A stretch of DNA of 64,000 nt from Hexactinellida sp. DTS-2022 (lineage: Eukaryota > Porifera > Hexactinellida). The translations under genes and the position numbers were made by a program. Positions 1 through 10,565 of the stretch are shown here, piece after piece (within the stretch, counting starts at the first letter, position 1; each line of letters starts with the position of its first letter). The notes below the pieces were generated by a model. That model was given only the letters and a program-made list of their open reading frames with translations, ran no database searches and was not told the origin of the DNA. The stretch covers positions 6,076,001 to 6,140,000 of the forward strand of contig JAPNXP010000002.1 in NCBI GenBank assembly GCA_028753945.1, written 5' to 3'.

Positions 1-2039
1 ACTTTGATTTGGAAGAATCGATTTTCTCAGAACTCACAGATCCACTAGATGATATCGAAGGAATAAACGACATCTTTTGCCCACCTCCTGATAATCCCCT
101 CGAAGCAGTTAGCAACATCGATGAATCTCGAACTTCTACACAGCAATCAGCTATGGACTGCATCAGTTTTGAACAACTCAAGCAGAAGATACAATATGAT
201 AAGAAAGTTAACACTAATCGGTTAGTTGAACTGCTGACGATATTTAATTCATACATAACACACAGTCTATCTTGTTACTAAAGTTCGATTCATTTCCTTC
301 GATAATAATTATTTCCATAATTATTAACTCTGTAATTAGTACACCTCTAAAGAAGGGTGATAAGATCATATATACCAACATGCCCAAAATAAAACACATG
401 CCCAAAACAAAGAAGCAAACGAAACATCTCGGGCCTTACACGGTGTCGAAATCAACAGAAAGCCATGTTATAATTTCTCAAACAGAATTAGGAACGAAGA
501 AGGACAAAAAGATTCCAATCCATATCACAAGACCTTACTTCGAAAGAGCCTCTAGTCCCAAGAATACTAAGAAGAAAGTAAGCCTCGATACTAGCATCGG
601 AATCAACACCTCACAGGTAAATTCATTGTGATTGAGTTGTTATTTAAAGATAAATAGTGTTAATAGTAAAATATTCCTTTTTTAGATGTACCAGAATCTC
701 TTCGGATTTTCTACGGAATCTATATTTCAACACCTTAATAACTTAAAAGTAAGCTTCCCGTTTCACATCTATAGTCTAATTCATTTAGTGTAATCTTTAT
801 TGACACTCATTGTTATTTTCGCTTTACACCTTCTCTTGACGTCAATCCAGAATATTTGTAACATTCCATAATATTTTTCTTATTACAATGTTGTCATTTG
901 TAGGAAATCCTAAAGCAGAATATACGTGGGCAGACCTTCATGACTCCTCTACATGAAGAGCTGCACCACTTGCTATACAAAGCGCACAGCTACACTCCCA
1001 ACACGATGTTATTCGAGTATTTGGATGGTGGAAAAGAAGAGGAAGTTGTAAGTTAATTAACAATGATTCATATGATAACTACAAATTACCATTTTACCCA
1101 TTTATTGTAGAAGAGAGATATTATGGAGATTATACTCGGATGGACATCAGAACTCTACCCCAGCTATACAGATACCCAACGTGCTAGATACACACACAAA
1201 GTACTGTATTTCCTGGTAAGTCAAAACTATCTACCAATACACTCATACAACTCAATTCAATTTTAATTAGTATATATTTGTTTAGTATATCAAAGCAAGT
1301 TGTTACATTATAATAATTCTTATATTTAGTAAATGGTAAACAAATTAATATTTTAGGAATGCAGTATCTAAACACTATGCTATGGGAATCATTTCACGAC
1401 GCAGTTCCGCTTCGTAATCCCTACCACACACCGATGGACCCAAGGATCACAGTGATAGATGAAAATTGGCAGCGAAGTAAATGCGATATGTTGGGGATAT
1501 CATTTGAATCAGTTTGTAGACAACCATTTAATAGCGTTGGGAAGTTACTTAGCGATTTTGAACCTTGCGAAGCGGAACATATCGAAGGAGATGGTAATTG
1601 TCTATTTCGATGCATATCCAAATTAATTACTGGGAGTGAAAACAGCCACCTACATCTTCGTTCCATCATCTCTCGCTTTATCGCCAGTGAAGGAACAAGG
1701 AAACTAGGATGGTATTTTAAAACCAAACGAACGACACCGTGTGAATACCTTAGCACACAAAGACTTATGAATCGTGAATCCATTTGGGGAACAGATGTCG
1801 AAATTTATGCTGCTTCTGCTATTCTTGATGCCGATGTATACATTGCCAATAACTTCTACACACCGAAAGACTCATTAATTCGCGAGGTGCGTTGGAGTTT
1901 ACACAGAGCCACAGATAACCCTACAGCCATCTTCTATATCCAAAACTACTTCGACCACTATCAACCTGTCGTATCAATGCTGATCACGAATTACAAGACA
2001 TATGGAACTATTTCAGATGATGTCCAAACGATTGAATAA
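1..2039 (+). CDS. GPY/F-domain plus OTU cysteine protease protein, 5'-partial, spliced (Ginger/integrase-related)
   Basis: The reading frame enters from the left edge and can be followed through six exons: 1-220, 340-616, 686-748, 904-1047, 1111-1215 and 1365-2039. Every intron is GT-AG, 63 to 155 bases long, and every junction keeps phase. Exon 2 encodes a GPY/F-like module (KKGDKII...LGPYTV...IHITRPYFER), the C-terminal module of Ginger and Gypsy integrases. The last exon encodes an OTU protease core: GDGNCLF holds the catalytic Asp and Cys, WGTDVEIYAAS is the middle block, and FDHYQPVV supplies the catalytic His. The integrase core would lie upstream of the window. Known family role: OTU domains cleave ubiquitin-type chains; the substrate here is unknown. 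The acceptor at 1364 was chosen over AG at 1356 because only it restores frame. It could be a transposon protein or a domesticated derivative. Confidence 0.75.
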
Positions 2040-2329
2040 CAGCTCACAACACTCTATCGAAAGCGCTCAAAGGCAATGTACATCGAACTTTGTGGGGACC
2101 TCTGCTCGAGGTTATTCAGGCAACGCAATCCCAATCATGGTGAGCCCAGATTATGGAAACGTGACCTGCAACGGCACATCCCCAGTGGCGAAAGACGAGC
2201 TGTTATCTACGATCTAGGTTGCAAAAGACTGACGACATGTATGTAGGTAAATTATCTGTGGAATCAAGTGAGTTAACATTTTTAATTATCTACTAATATA
2301 CTTTATACTAAGTAATTAATTAGTTTCTA

Positions 2330-2370
2330 TTTAGTCAGTCCACCATACACGATGTAACTTTGTTACATCG
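2330..2370. repeat. short palindrome and possible right end of the upstream integrase element
   Basis: An 8-bp palindrome arm pair (CGATGTAA / TTACATCG, loop CTTTG) lies about 310 bases after the OTU stop codon. Read on the minus strand from 2367 it begins TGTAACAAAG, and Ginger-type TIRs typically begin TGT. This could be the right terminus of the element that carries the gene at 1-2039, but the left end is outside the window, so it is inference only. Confidence 0.25.
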
Positions 2371-2384
2371 TATATTATTAAGTA

Positions 2385-2613
2385 CAGTGAACTCCCTATA
2401 ACGAATTGCGGACATCGATTTAATATTTGTATACACCTAATTTATTATAAGCTGATTAAAATTAAATACTAAGAAATTTATGGGGTAAGAAATATCTTCG
2501 TTAAAAAGAGATTACATATATCAATTTATTTGACTATAGTATAGTTAATATCAGGATGTCCGGAATATTGAACTTTTTGATAAGGCGATTTATAGCCGAC
2601 TTGGAGTTCACTG
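2385..2613. mobile_element. Tc1/mariner-type MITE, 229 bp
   Basis: Ends are CAGTGAACTCC and GGAGTTCACTG, a perfect 11-bp terminal inverted repeat, flanked by TA on both sides (2383-2384 and 2614-2615). TA duplications and CAGT ends are typical of Tc1/mariner/pogo elements. There is no coding sequence. Internal TATAACGAA-like motifs resemble the MITEs at 19747 and 62987. Confidence 0.8.
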
Positions 2614-2687
2614 TAATTGTGTTTAATTTCATAGTTTGAGTAATTTAATGTAACTTAACCTATTTTCCTTTGAGAGTTTTTTTTGTA

Positions 2688-2820
2688 CACTGGGAACCGC
2701 ATTATCAGGGCGCATCAATGCGATGCTCATTCTGTTATGTCGTTACACACATACGAACGATGGCTAATTAACTTAAAAATAGGGGCCGATTGAATGGATA
2801 TAGATATGCGGTTTCCACTG
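2688..2820. mobile_element. Tc1/mariner-type MITE, 133 bp
   Basis: The left end CACTGGGAACCGCAT pairs imperfectly with the right end ATGCGGTTTCCACTG. TA lies at 2686-2687 and 2821-2822. It is non-coding and sits 74 bases from the previous MITE. Confidence 0.7.
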
Positions 2821-3337
2821 TATGAATGGAGAGGATAGGGCGGCTGTGTGGGGAAAAGGAGGAGGCCCCCAAAAATAATAATTGGCTAATACATTCAAAA
2901 CTGATTGAAAAAATAGTTTACGATTTATTTATGTTAAAAATATATGTATATCTCTTTCTAGACATTCTCCTAGTTTAAATATGATACATTTAGAAATAAG
3001 TTAATCGTTGTGATTATTTCTTTTAGCTATTATATTGGTAGGCTAGTAACCATAAGTCGTCAGAAATTTAGGAATATATTATTGAAAATCAGGAGAAATA
3101 AAAAGGTTTGAAAAATTTTTTTAAAATGGTTTTATTTCGCAACAACAAAGTTTGTTAGAAATATTTTGTATGAATTATTTTGTTAATCGGAATCAAGTAA
3201 CTGCTGGCAATTGACGTAATTGACACAGTGTATTATAACTTCCTATGTTGGCTAGTAAATTAATAACTATAAGTAATAGGAAACAACCTACCTAATTTAA
3301 TACATGCTAAAAAAATGTTTTTTATTTTATTGTTATT

Positions 3338-3592
3338 GAAGTGGGTTTTGAGGAAGTGGGAGGAGGAGAGGGAGGTATGGGAGGAGGAGAAGAGGAAGTG
3401 GGAGGAGGAGAGGAGGACGTGGGAGGAGGAGAGGAGGACGTGGGAGGAGGAGAGGAGGACGTGGGAGGTGGAGGTGTGGAGTGGGGAAGGAGAAGTCCTT
3501 ACTTTAAGGAGGATGCTACGGGGGAGGAGCAGGAGGTGGAGGAGGAGGGAGTCCGAGAAACGGAGAGTGTGGCGGAGGAGGGGAAGGGTATT
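3338..3592 (+). repeat. GA-rich 21-bp minisatellite that encodes a WEEERRT-like heptad
   Basis: A purine-only stretch dominated by GGAGGAGGA. The core unit repeats every 21 bases (GACGTGG recurs at about 3416, 3437 and 3458). In the + frame starting at 3315 the unit reads WEEERRT, a 7-residue repeat, in a 97-residue frame that opens with a hydrophobic MFFILLLLKWVL. A second frame gives GGGEEDV repeats. Purine strands of this kind are low-complexity DNA and may form triplex or G-quadruplex structures; I do not call it a gene. Confidence 0.6.
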
Positions 3593-3959
3593 GGGAATTT
3601 TAGATTAATTAAGTTAATTAGTTGTTGCGTTTTTTATTTAGTTTATGTATTATTAGTTGTTTAGTATAGATATTTATTTAATTAATTAATTTAGTATCTT
3701 TTTATTTCGAATTAATTAAAGTTGTGTCCCTGCAATTGGTAGTATTATAACCATAACAGAATTGAGAAATTATTGGATTAGGAAAACTAGTGAAATCAGA
3801 TATACATCGGAAATTGGGCTACTGGTTTAACTTGCTATAATTATGAGTAATTTAAGTTAATTTAAAAGGGATATATATTGCAGATAGAAAATAAAATATA
3901 TTGAGACGTTCAAAACAGGTAATCACTCAGAAATTGTTATATACCAGCGTCTCAAAAAA

Positions 3960-4310
3960 TATAAAATAGCAAATCTATGTCTCTGGTTTTACTATCGTCT
4001 CAAAATTGTTAGTCTTAAATTCATAATAAAAAGTAAAAAATAAGCCAAAAATTCCTTTTATAGCGTCTCAAAATATCACTGTATAAATTCTAATAGCACA
4101 TCCATGGTTTGCTAATACAATGTCTCAAAATCTCACGCATCTCAAACTTAAATTAAATTCATAATAAAAAGTAAAAAGAAGCGAAAAATTTCCTTTTATA
4201 GTGTCTCAAAATATCACTGTATAATTTCACATAGCACATCCATGGTGTATTTAGTGTATCACATAGGCGTCTCAAAATCTCACGCGTCTCAAAATATCAT
4301 GCAACAGTAC
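3960..4310. repeat. two-copy direct repeat, period about 137 bp
   Basis: Segments around 4013-4109 and 4150-4244 share AATTCATAATAAAAAGTAAA, the phrase TCTCAAAATATCACTGTATA, and AGCACATCCATGG in the same order. Short TCTCAAAAT phrases continue on both sides. Non-coding. Confidence 0.65.
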
Positions 4311-4330
4311 TCACGACAGAATCGTATTTT

Positions 4331-4976
4331 CTAGTAAAGATGGCGAGTATTTGAAAATGATTACCGATAGAGTTTGTCGGCCTCATGGTCTATGTATTTG
4401 GAATGAAATTGTTATTACAAGTCAATGGGAGAGTATTGGCATCACATTCCACTCTATAATTACTGCTGAAGGTCATCATATCGTGGGTAAGTATGTCTTG
4501 ATATATGTCCAATATTGAATAGATTATATGTATGTGATCTGAGTAACAACCGTATTCAGGTGTTTGACTTGCAATGATTCGGTCACAATAGATGAACTAT
4601 CTCGACCGCAAGATCTACATATCTTTGATCAAAATGTGCATATTCTCAATTAAGATAATCCGTGTATGCATGTATACTGTGATGAGTACAAGTTACTTCG
4701 CAACATCATCACACGTGGTACATCTAGCGATTATCAACTACAAGGGGGTTTGTTTTTCTCTGTAGATATTTCAGGGAATATCCTCGTAACCTGACTACAA
4801 TGAACATAGATTGAAAATATCTGATGGTTCTGGTAAGTTAATGATTATTCTAGGAGAAGAGGGCACGCGTGATGGGAAGTTTATCAAACCAAAAGCAGTG
4901 TCATTGAGCTATTCGAGTCGGAATATCGTAGTTAATTGCAATTACCATAATGGAAGAGTCCACGTCTTTCAGTAAA
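4331..4976 (+). pseudogene. NHL-repeat protein pseudogene fragment
   Basis: Several frame-broken pieces read like NHL beta-propeller blades. Around 4345-4485 there is CRPHGLCIW...; around 4755-4800 a piece ending FSVDISGNILVT; around 4800-4976 a longer piece with GKLMIILGEEGTRDGKF, then IKPKAVSL, NIVVNCNYHNGRVHVFQ. The order (glycine-rich start, PxGVAxD-like strand, NIxVxDxxNxRVxVF end) fits NHL repeats of TRIM-NHL-like proteins. Stops and frameshifts interrupt every blade and no start or end is visible. Identification is by motif only. Confidence 0.45.
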
Positions 4977-5085
4977 ATCGACACGTCTACTTAAACTATG
5001 AGCTCATATTCATACAATCAAAAATTATCATAAAGAGTTTCTATGTTGTGTACGAGCCTGCCATGTTTATCAACGGACCATTAGA

Positions 5086-5430
5086 AGTTTCCTCTATAAT
5101 TCAACATTCACGCACTTCCACTTACTCAATTTCCTTTATTCAATACTCATCTATTCAGTTTTCCTCTGTCCGTGTTTCTTATTCCACTCACTGTTTATTC
5201 TCGTTCATAATATATTAGAATTTTACTCTATAATTCAACATTAATCACGTACTTCTTCTTGTTCAAATTCCTTTATTCAATACTCGTCTAAACAGTATAT
5301 TCTCTCCGAGTTAATACCATTCATTCTGTTTATTCTCTCGTTCATTTCTCATCAGACTTTCCTTGAAATTCAACATTATTTCTCCTACGTACTTATACTT
5401 CTATATTTCCTTTATTCAATGCTTTTGTTG
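5086..5430. repeat. degenerate tandem repeat, period about 132-137 bp, three units
   Basis: TTCAACATT followed by CCTTTATTCAATRCT recurs at about 5098, 5236 and 5368 with diverged TC-rich spacers. Related ATTCAGTCTCC phrases recur near 7490-7550. Non-coding. Confidence 0.5.
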
Positions 5431-5842
5431 TTTTTCTCTCCTTCGACTTTCGGTTTGTTGACCTTGTTGTAATTTTGTGTATTGTTACTTTACAATTATG
5501 CTTGCTAATGATATTTCGCTTTATTTTCAAATATTTTCTACTGTTTTGTTGATGTTTTTAAATCCTAATACGTTAGGATTTTATATGCCGAATTTATTTC
5601 GCTCCCGCATAATTTGGACTCCTATTTAGCTTCTAGTTTACATTTCCTATTCTTTTAAATATTATATACCCCACCATTGTTTGATCCAATTTATCTATGG
5701 TGTTTATTCATTTATATTCTACACGTTTGGAACTTCTTTCTTGCACTTCATATTTCGTTGCACTTCGATTGTGAACAATCTAATAGGTGCAAATGATTTT
5801 TCTATTTTCTGGAGAGCCCCATGTTTGGTTCGGGAGTTTTAA
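5431..5842. other. intergenic, no feature seen
   Basis: AT-rich sequence with T-rich runs; no open frame, terminal repeat or tandem structure recognised. Confidence 0.5.
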
Positions 5843-7404
5843 GGCCAAACTATACTCAAGAATGATATTGAGATTATGATCTTTTTGGATAGTACCCTAT
5901 AAAATAAACCAGCATTTAAAATTTCAGCTGTTTCTGACTCATACTTTCGAAGTTGCGACCTTTTAAGAGCTTAGGAATGTATGCATCATCATCAAAAGCT
6001 CAGTTTTCAAATGGACGATCATAACTTTTGGTCTAGATTTCACAGATTTGGTTCAATATGCTTGAAACCAAGTTTAAATGAATGAATACATATGTTCCTT
6101 TATAGAAATACGTTTTTTAACACTTCCGAAAAAAACTTTCAGAGTTACAGCACTTTGAAGTCAGATTTCTACCGCCAAACTATAACATTTCGATGTTTGG
6201 CAGTCAAAGACTGACTTCAATGGGCTGTTACTCTGAAAGTTTTTCTCGGAAGTGTTAAAAAACGTATTTCTATAATGGAACATATGTATTCATTAATTCA
6301 AACTTGGTTTCGAACATATTGAACCAAATTTGTGGAATCTAGACCAAAAGTTATAATGGTAGGTTTTTACATACACCACTATTTTGACTCAAATCAAGTG
6401 AATTTATATGTTTATAACTATTTTGCAAATGCTTTCATCCGTTTTTCATATGAGTTGGTAATAGTACATAGATGTGTATACAAAGTTAGTGCCAAGCTCT
6501 AGAGTTTATAGTTTTCGAGAAAAATATTTGAAAATCATCAAAAATGGGCACACTTTATGCCCATATATGGTCATTTGGAAAAATTGTGCGAGTTAGGGTC
6601 TCAAAATGTATTATTGAGGGATAGTAAACCGGGTATTGGGATCATTTTGCACTCAAAATTTTATTTATTGGTCTACGCGTTACTGAGATTCAAAATAGAA
6701 AAGTGAAAGGACCACCCAATGAGTTGAAAGGTCAGAAAGTTTTAATTGCTTGAGCGTTCACCGTTTTTATCCTAATTGTTTGAAACCAAGTGTAAACTAA
6801 TGAATATATATTCAATTTGGGAATGACCCTTGATCTAAACTCTACAATGCGAACTTTCAGAGTTCCAGCCCTTTGAAGTCTGACTTGGCACATTGACAAT
6901 CCAAATCTGACTTTAAATGACTATAAATCAGAATTTTTCGATTAGAATGTTGAAAATTTTGGTTTAGATCCTAAGTATATATGCAAAGATACTATTGGAT
7001 GAATAACAACGAAATTGATAGTAAATTATGGCAGTGCGAGCCTACAAACTTTTTAACCCATTTGAAAAAGTCACCCTCCATGATGTCCATCACATTCCAG
7101 GATCTTATAAAGGTCGCTACAGCAAAACTATGGGTCAGATTCACCTGAAATTTGAAATGTAGGTATACTTTACAGGGTACTATCCAAAAACAATCGAATC
7201 TCAATTTATCTGACGAGCATTGTGGGGCCATAATTTAAATTTTCGTCCGAAATTGGCTATATATCAGGGAATTCCTGGGTCACAGAGCCCTACAGACTTC
7301 AAATCTACTCAGAATTCAAAAAAAATTTGCCAGATTATTTACCAGTGTGAAACAAACAGGAAAACGAATTAAACTCATTTTCCCATTTGCAGTATAGTTT
7401 GGCC
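5843..7404. mobile_element. TTAA-target non-autonomous transposon, family GGCC, copy 1 (1562 bp)
   Basis: TTAA lies on both sides (5839-5842 and 7405-7408). Ends are GGCCAAACTATACT and AGTATAGTTTGGCC. Duplicated TTAA is the hallmark of piggyBac- and Kolobok-type insertion. No transposase is encoded. The interior contains a long imperfect inverted repeat (6021-6170 against 6205-6358). A copy of the same family at 34969-36564 shares large internal blocks, for example the GCCCATATATGGTCATTTGG segment near 6558 and 35709, but has different terminal bases beyond GGCC. Confidence 0.85.
6021..6358. repeat. long internal inverted repeat (hairpin) inside the TTAA element
   Basis: About 150 bases starting ATAACTTTTGGTCTAGATT are repeated in reverse complement after a loop of roughly 35 bases, ending AATCTAGACCAAAAGTTAT. 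The AACACTTCCGA and AAACTTTCAGAGTTACAG arms match clearly. A transcript of either strand would fold into a long hairpin. Confidence 0.85.
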
Positions 7405-7408
7405 TTAA

Positions 7409-7975
7409 CTGTATTATTGAATGACCTTTTTCCTTTCACTTTTTTTATAAACCTTAGCTTATTCAGTATCCATTATTCACTTATTCAGTGTCCATTATTC
7501 TCTTATTCAGTCTCCAATATTATCTCATTCAGTCTCCAATATTATCTATATTAATTCACATTGTTTTTCACTCGCCTTTTAATTTTCGTGATATGCTCTT
7601 GAATGGCATCTTCTCTTCTTTCGACGGTATTACAGCCTCTTTTATTGGACCACACGGATCTGTTCTACCCTCCCAACTATATCCCTTACGGGCTTTGTGT
7701 AATTATTAATAACTCACATTTACTGGCTTGAGTGATCTCTTTGGTGGTGATCATGATGTTTCCAATATTTCCACTACCTTTACTTTCTAGGCTACACTAC
7801 CAAAGTTTTGACTTAATGGGGACCCCAACCGACATCTTATCCCGATGGCGATCCCTATAAGAAACGAAAGGCTGGTCCCCACCTGTGTGGCTGACGATTA
7901 TGAGGATTATGAAGATATATATTCCTCCGAGGAAGATAATTTTACCCCTTTATATGACCCATTGATATAATAAAA
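7409..7975. other. intergenic with a short acidic open segment
   Basis: Mostly unrecognised. From about 7883 to 7969 the + strand reads an acidic tail ending DDYEDYEDIYSSEEDNF then TPLYDPLI and a stop, followed closely by AATAAAATCA, which could be a polyadenylation signal. This could be the last exon of a small or dead gene. Nothing upstream supports it firmly. Confidence 0.25.
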
Positions 7976-8215
7976 TCAGTTGTTATTAATTGGTTTTCTG
8001 TATTGAATGGATAACCTTGCGCACAATGTTGATTTTCTGGTATGAGAAGAGCTGGTAGCTGGTTGACTATACACAGAATTAAGTTTTTCATCAAAGGTTA
8101 GAGGTATCGGTAGGGTAGAAATGGTAGGATATTCAATTGAGTTTAACTTAGGGCGTGTATTTATGTCATGACCGATGTTTAAGGTGAGTGCGATTGCGTT
8201 AACATTTGTATTCAT
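7976..8215 (-). CDS. hypothetical 79-residue reading frame, overlapping its upstream neighbour by 4 bases
   Basis: An open frame of 79 codons starting ATG at 8215 and running left. It is rich in Asn, Ser, Thr and Pro, with no recognised domain. Its ATG overlaps the TGA of the 105-codon frame at 8212-8529 in an ATGA arrangement. Such an overlap is unremarkable in bacteria but unexpected in animal DNA, so the two frames are more likely parts of one broken or spliced gene than two cistrons. No tail or splice evidence decides this. Confidence 0.3.
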   Translation of the reverse strand: MNTNVNAIALTLNIGHDINTRPKLNSIEYPTISTLPIPLTFDEKLNSVYSQPATSSSHTRKSTLCARLSIQYRKPINNN

Positions 8216-8559
8216 TTTGCAGGTCTTAGGACAGGTATTGCAATTCCAAACATCTTTTTGCGATAATAATGGTGGTATTCTTCGTGTTCAGGAAGAAATA
8301 TGGCTCTTTTATTGAGAAGGTAGTAAGTAACTTCATTCAACTGGGAAGATTTACAAATACTGAATGCGTTATACTCCAAACAAAGCTCAATCACTTGAAA
8401 GCCCGCTCTCACGATATTGTCTATCACTTGTGTGGTAAGCGATTGGCCCAAAACTTCCCCTAGATCATTCGGTCTTAGACGCTGAGGGAAATTTTCTTCA
8501 TTCTTCGGATCTAATGCTTCTACATCCATCTGATTGTCAGAATCTGATTCATTGTACCC
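8212..8559 (-). CDS. hypothetical exon, acidic N-terminus, unrecognised product
   Basis: The frame starting ATG at 8529 has 105 codons. The same frame extends upstream to about 8559 as a Glu/Ser/Asp-rich stretch (NESDSDNQMDVEALDP) and is bounded by an AG that could be a splice acceptor. The body contains LRPNDLGEVLGQSLTTQVID then a Leu-rich segment and HEEYHHYYRKKMFG. The acidic head, clean frame and good composition suggest real or recently real coding sequence, possibly a transposon accessory protein. I do not recognise the family. Confidence 0.35.
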   Translation of the reverse strand, partial: GYNESDSDNQMDVEALDPKNEENFPQRLRPNDLGEVLGQSLTTQVIDNIVRAGFQVIELCLEYNAFSICKSSQLNEVTYYLLNKRAIFLPEHEEYHHYYRKKMFGIAIPVLRPAK

Positions 8560-9315
8560 CTGCTATCTCTTCCCTAAAATATATGAATCTACTAAGTTTT
8601 GATTAGTCATAATTAAATAATATAATCTAACATCGCTGGCTGTTTTGCGTGGAAAAAAAGGATGAAGCTCTTCAATCTCCCGAGGATCTCCCGTATCGCA
8701 TTCTTTATTTTCCAACATGTCTTGGCTATCGCAACGTTTACACCAAGTTCAAATAGAGTACGTTCTCCAATCCGTCCCTCTCTCCTTCTGCTCTCTCTGT
8801 TTCCTCTTCTCTGCTTTACTTGGATGATACATCGCAGTTACTAGTACACTACAATCTACAATAAAACGAACCAGAATAACTGTATTTAGTACAAGCATGC
8901 TTCTTTGTTTCGCTGATCAGATGAACAACACTGCATTATTATGCAAACTGTAAGTAGAAAACCGACTCGAAATTTATGCTCTGTGCATGCTGTGCATTTA
9001 GTAAATTAAAGAATTACATTTATACAGCTATATCATATATATTAAAACTCAATGATTTGTTTGTTTGTTTTTGTTTGTCCGAATTGATGGAGGAATTGGT
9101 AAGTGCTTAATGCGACATAGGACGAGATTGTGAGAGTTGAGGCCAGGCCCACCCGTCCTGGGTATAGAATACCTATATTGTGGAATTTTTCGCAATTGGT
9201 CTTTCGAATGTTTGGGGCCCCTCGGAGCCGGAGGCCTCGAGGAAATGTCTCGCCTTCCTCGCCCTCTCCTCAGCGCTGCATTGTACTAATGTAGTAGAGT
9301 TAAACTTACACTATA
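8560..9315. other. intergenic; contains a TTTG-rich dispersed repeat piece
   Basis: No gene recognised. At about 9030-9110 a segment with GTTTGTTTGTTTTTGTTTGT followed by CCGAATTGATGG belongs to a dispersed family also present at 43900-44010 and, inverted, at 42520-42690 and near 48890-49020. A GC-richer stretch at 9205-9270 has no assigned origin. Confidence 0.4.
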
Positions 9316-9532
9316 ATAGAACTTGCACCAAATAGAGTAAATAGCTAGAATATAGAAAGACTAGTTTGGATTCACTATACGCTATTTTAAACTATCAAAA
9401 TCTAATTCAAATTTTTCAGATTTTGAAAATTCTGAGTGTCTACATCCTTCTTAGAATAATTACTACTGTTCAAAAACGCAATAATAATTGGGGGTCATCG
9501 GGTGTCGAAAACCGACCGGTCGATCTCATTAA
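9316..9532 (+). repeat. remnant related to the 3' part of the TTAA element at 19965-20832
   Basis: AACTTGCACCAAATAGAGTA through GGGGGTCATCGGGTGTC parallels 20622-20812 with scattered substitutions (AATAGAGTAAAT, CTATCAA, TCTAATTCAAAT, CTTCTTAGAATA, AAAAACGCAATAATA). The right end is replaced by the TTAA element that starts at 9533. Confidence 0.7.
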
Positions 9533-10260
9533 GGTTAAATTACCCCAGGTGAATGAAATTTCTTGTATTCATCAGTAATTGTGAGAAATAGATCTCTATA
9601 CTATACAAAGCAATAAACCAAAATAAAATGTTCTAACTATTATACATTTTATCTTTTGTCGGTTTCAAAATTTGGACAATACAAATCTCCCATAGGGCGA
9701 TTTCCAGAAGTGGCGGTCGATATTAATTATATTATGCGGTATTTTGGAAATTCGGCCATCAATGTTTGTTATCGGAATCAATATTGATAGATTATATGCG
9801 TACGGAGTTGGTAGTCGGTTTATATTTTTGAATTATCACTCCGGAATTATCTTTTCAGACATTTATCAAATATCGCATAAAAACATGACTTTTTTCATCA
9901 TTTTTTGAGTTCAAAAGGTCGCAATTTTTTTTATTTAGGTCAAATCAAAATTATAAACCTGCCATCAACCGCCCATAACGATGTTCTATGTGATATATCG
10001 CACAGAATATGTCTTTAGCTAATAATGATCTTGCAAACCACACACTTATCAGGTGGAGTCTGAAGAAATCCCCTATGGGACTTTTGCATTAGCAGAAAAC
10101 TGGAAGCCCCATAAAATCGAAATTATAGAAGTAAATTTGATTTCCATTTTCAGTTTGAAACTAGCTATAATGTTTCTATCATATATTTGAAAATCAAACT
10201 CCTAAATTCAAAACGAAATTTATTTGTTTTTTTGCAAGAATTTGCCGTAATTTATTAACC
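9533..10260 (+). mobile_element. TTAA-target MITE, family GGTTAAATTAC, copy 1 (728 bp)
   Basis: TTAA at 9529-9532 and 10261-10264. The left end GGTTAAATTACC pairs with the right end GTAATTTATTAACC, where a TTA insertion blurs the repeat. Shared landmarks with other copies: ACAAAGCAATAAACCAAA, CTCCCATAGGGCGATTT, GGAGTTGGTAGTCGG and CAACCGCCCATAACGATG. Copies: 29066-29526 (3' part), 44348-45067 (inverted, complete), about 63144-63868 (left end lost). Confidence 0.85.
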
Positions 10261-10565
10261 TTAAACTTTCTATGATAAATAATCTGTTTTTTACATTTTA
10301 TCCCATTTTCACTTTATTGTTTCGTAATATTTTTTCATAATTTAGTACTTAAATTTGTTTTTAATAATTAAAAATTTCTATTATGATGAAGTTTGTTAAA
10401 AAATCAAGGAAGGCACTCTACATAAAGTTTACAGTATTTCTGGTTGGAAATATCGCAATTTGAAAATTACAATTATTTTCCTGGAAAATTAACACAGTAA
10501 ACCTTAACTTATTAACGGCTATCTAAACGACTCTGAAATGACAATAAATATCTTAATATAGATAT

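Noticed and set aside
2002..2217. 71-codon frame after the OTU gene
   Set aside because: It overlaps the OTU coding end in another frame and has no recognisable content; most likely chance, though a downstream exon cannot be excluded.
8269..8463. Plus-strand frame of 64 codons
   Set aside because: Shadow of the minus-strand frame at 8212-8559, which has better composition.
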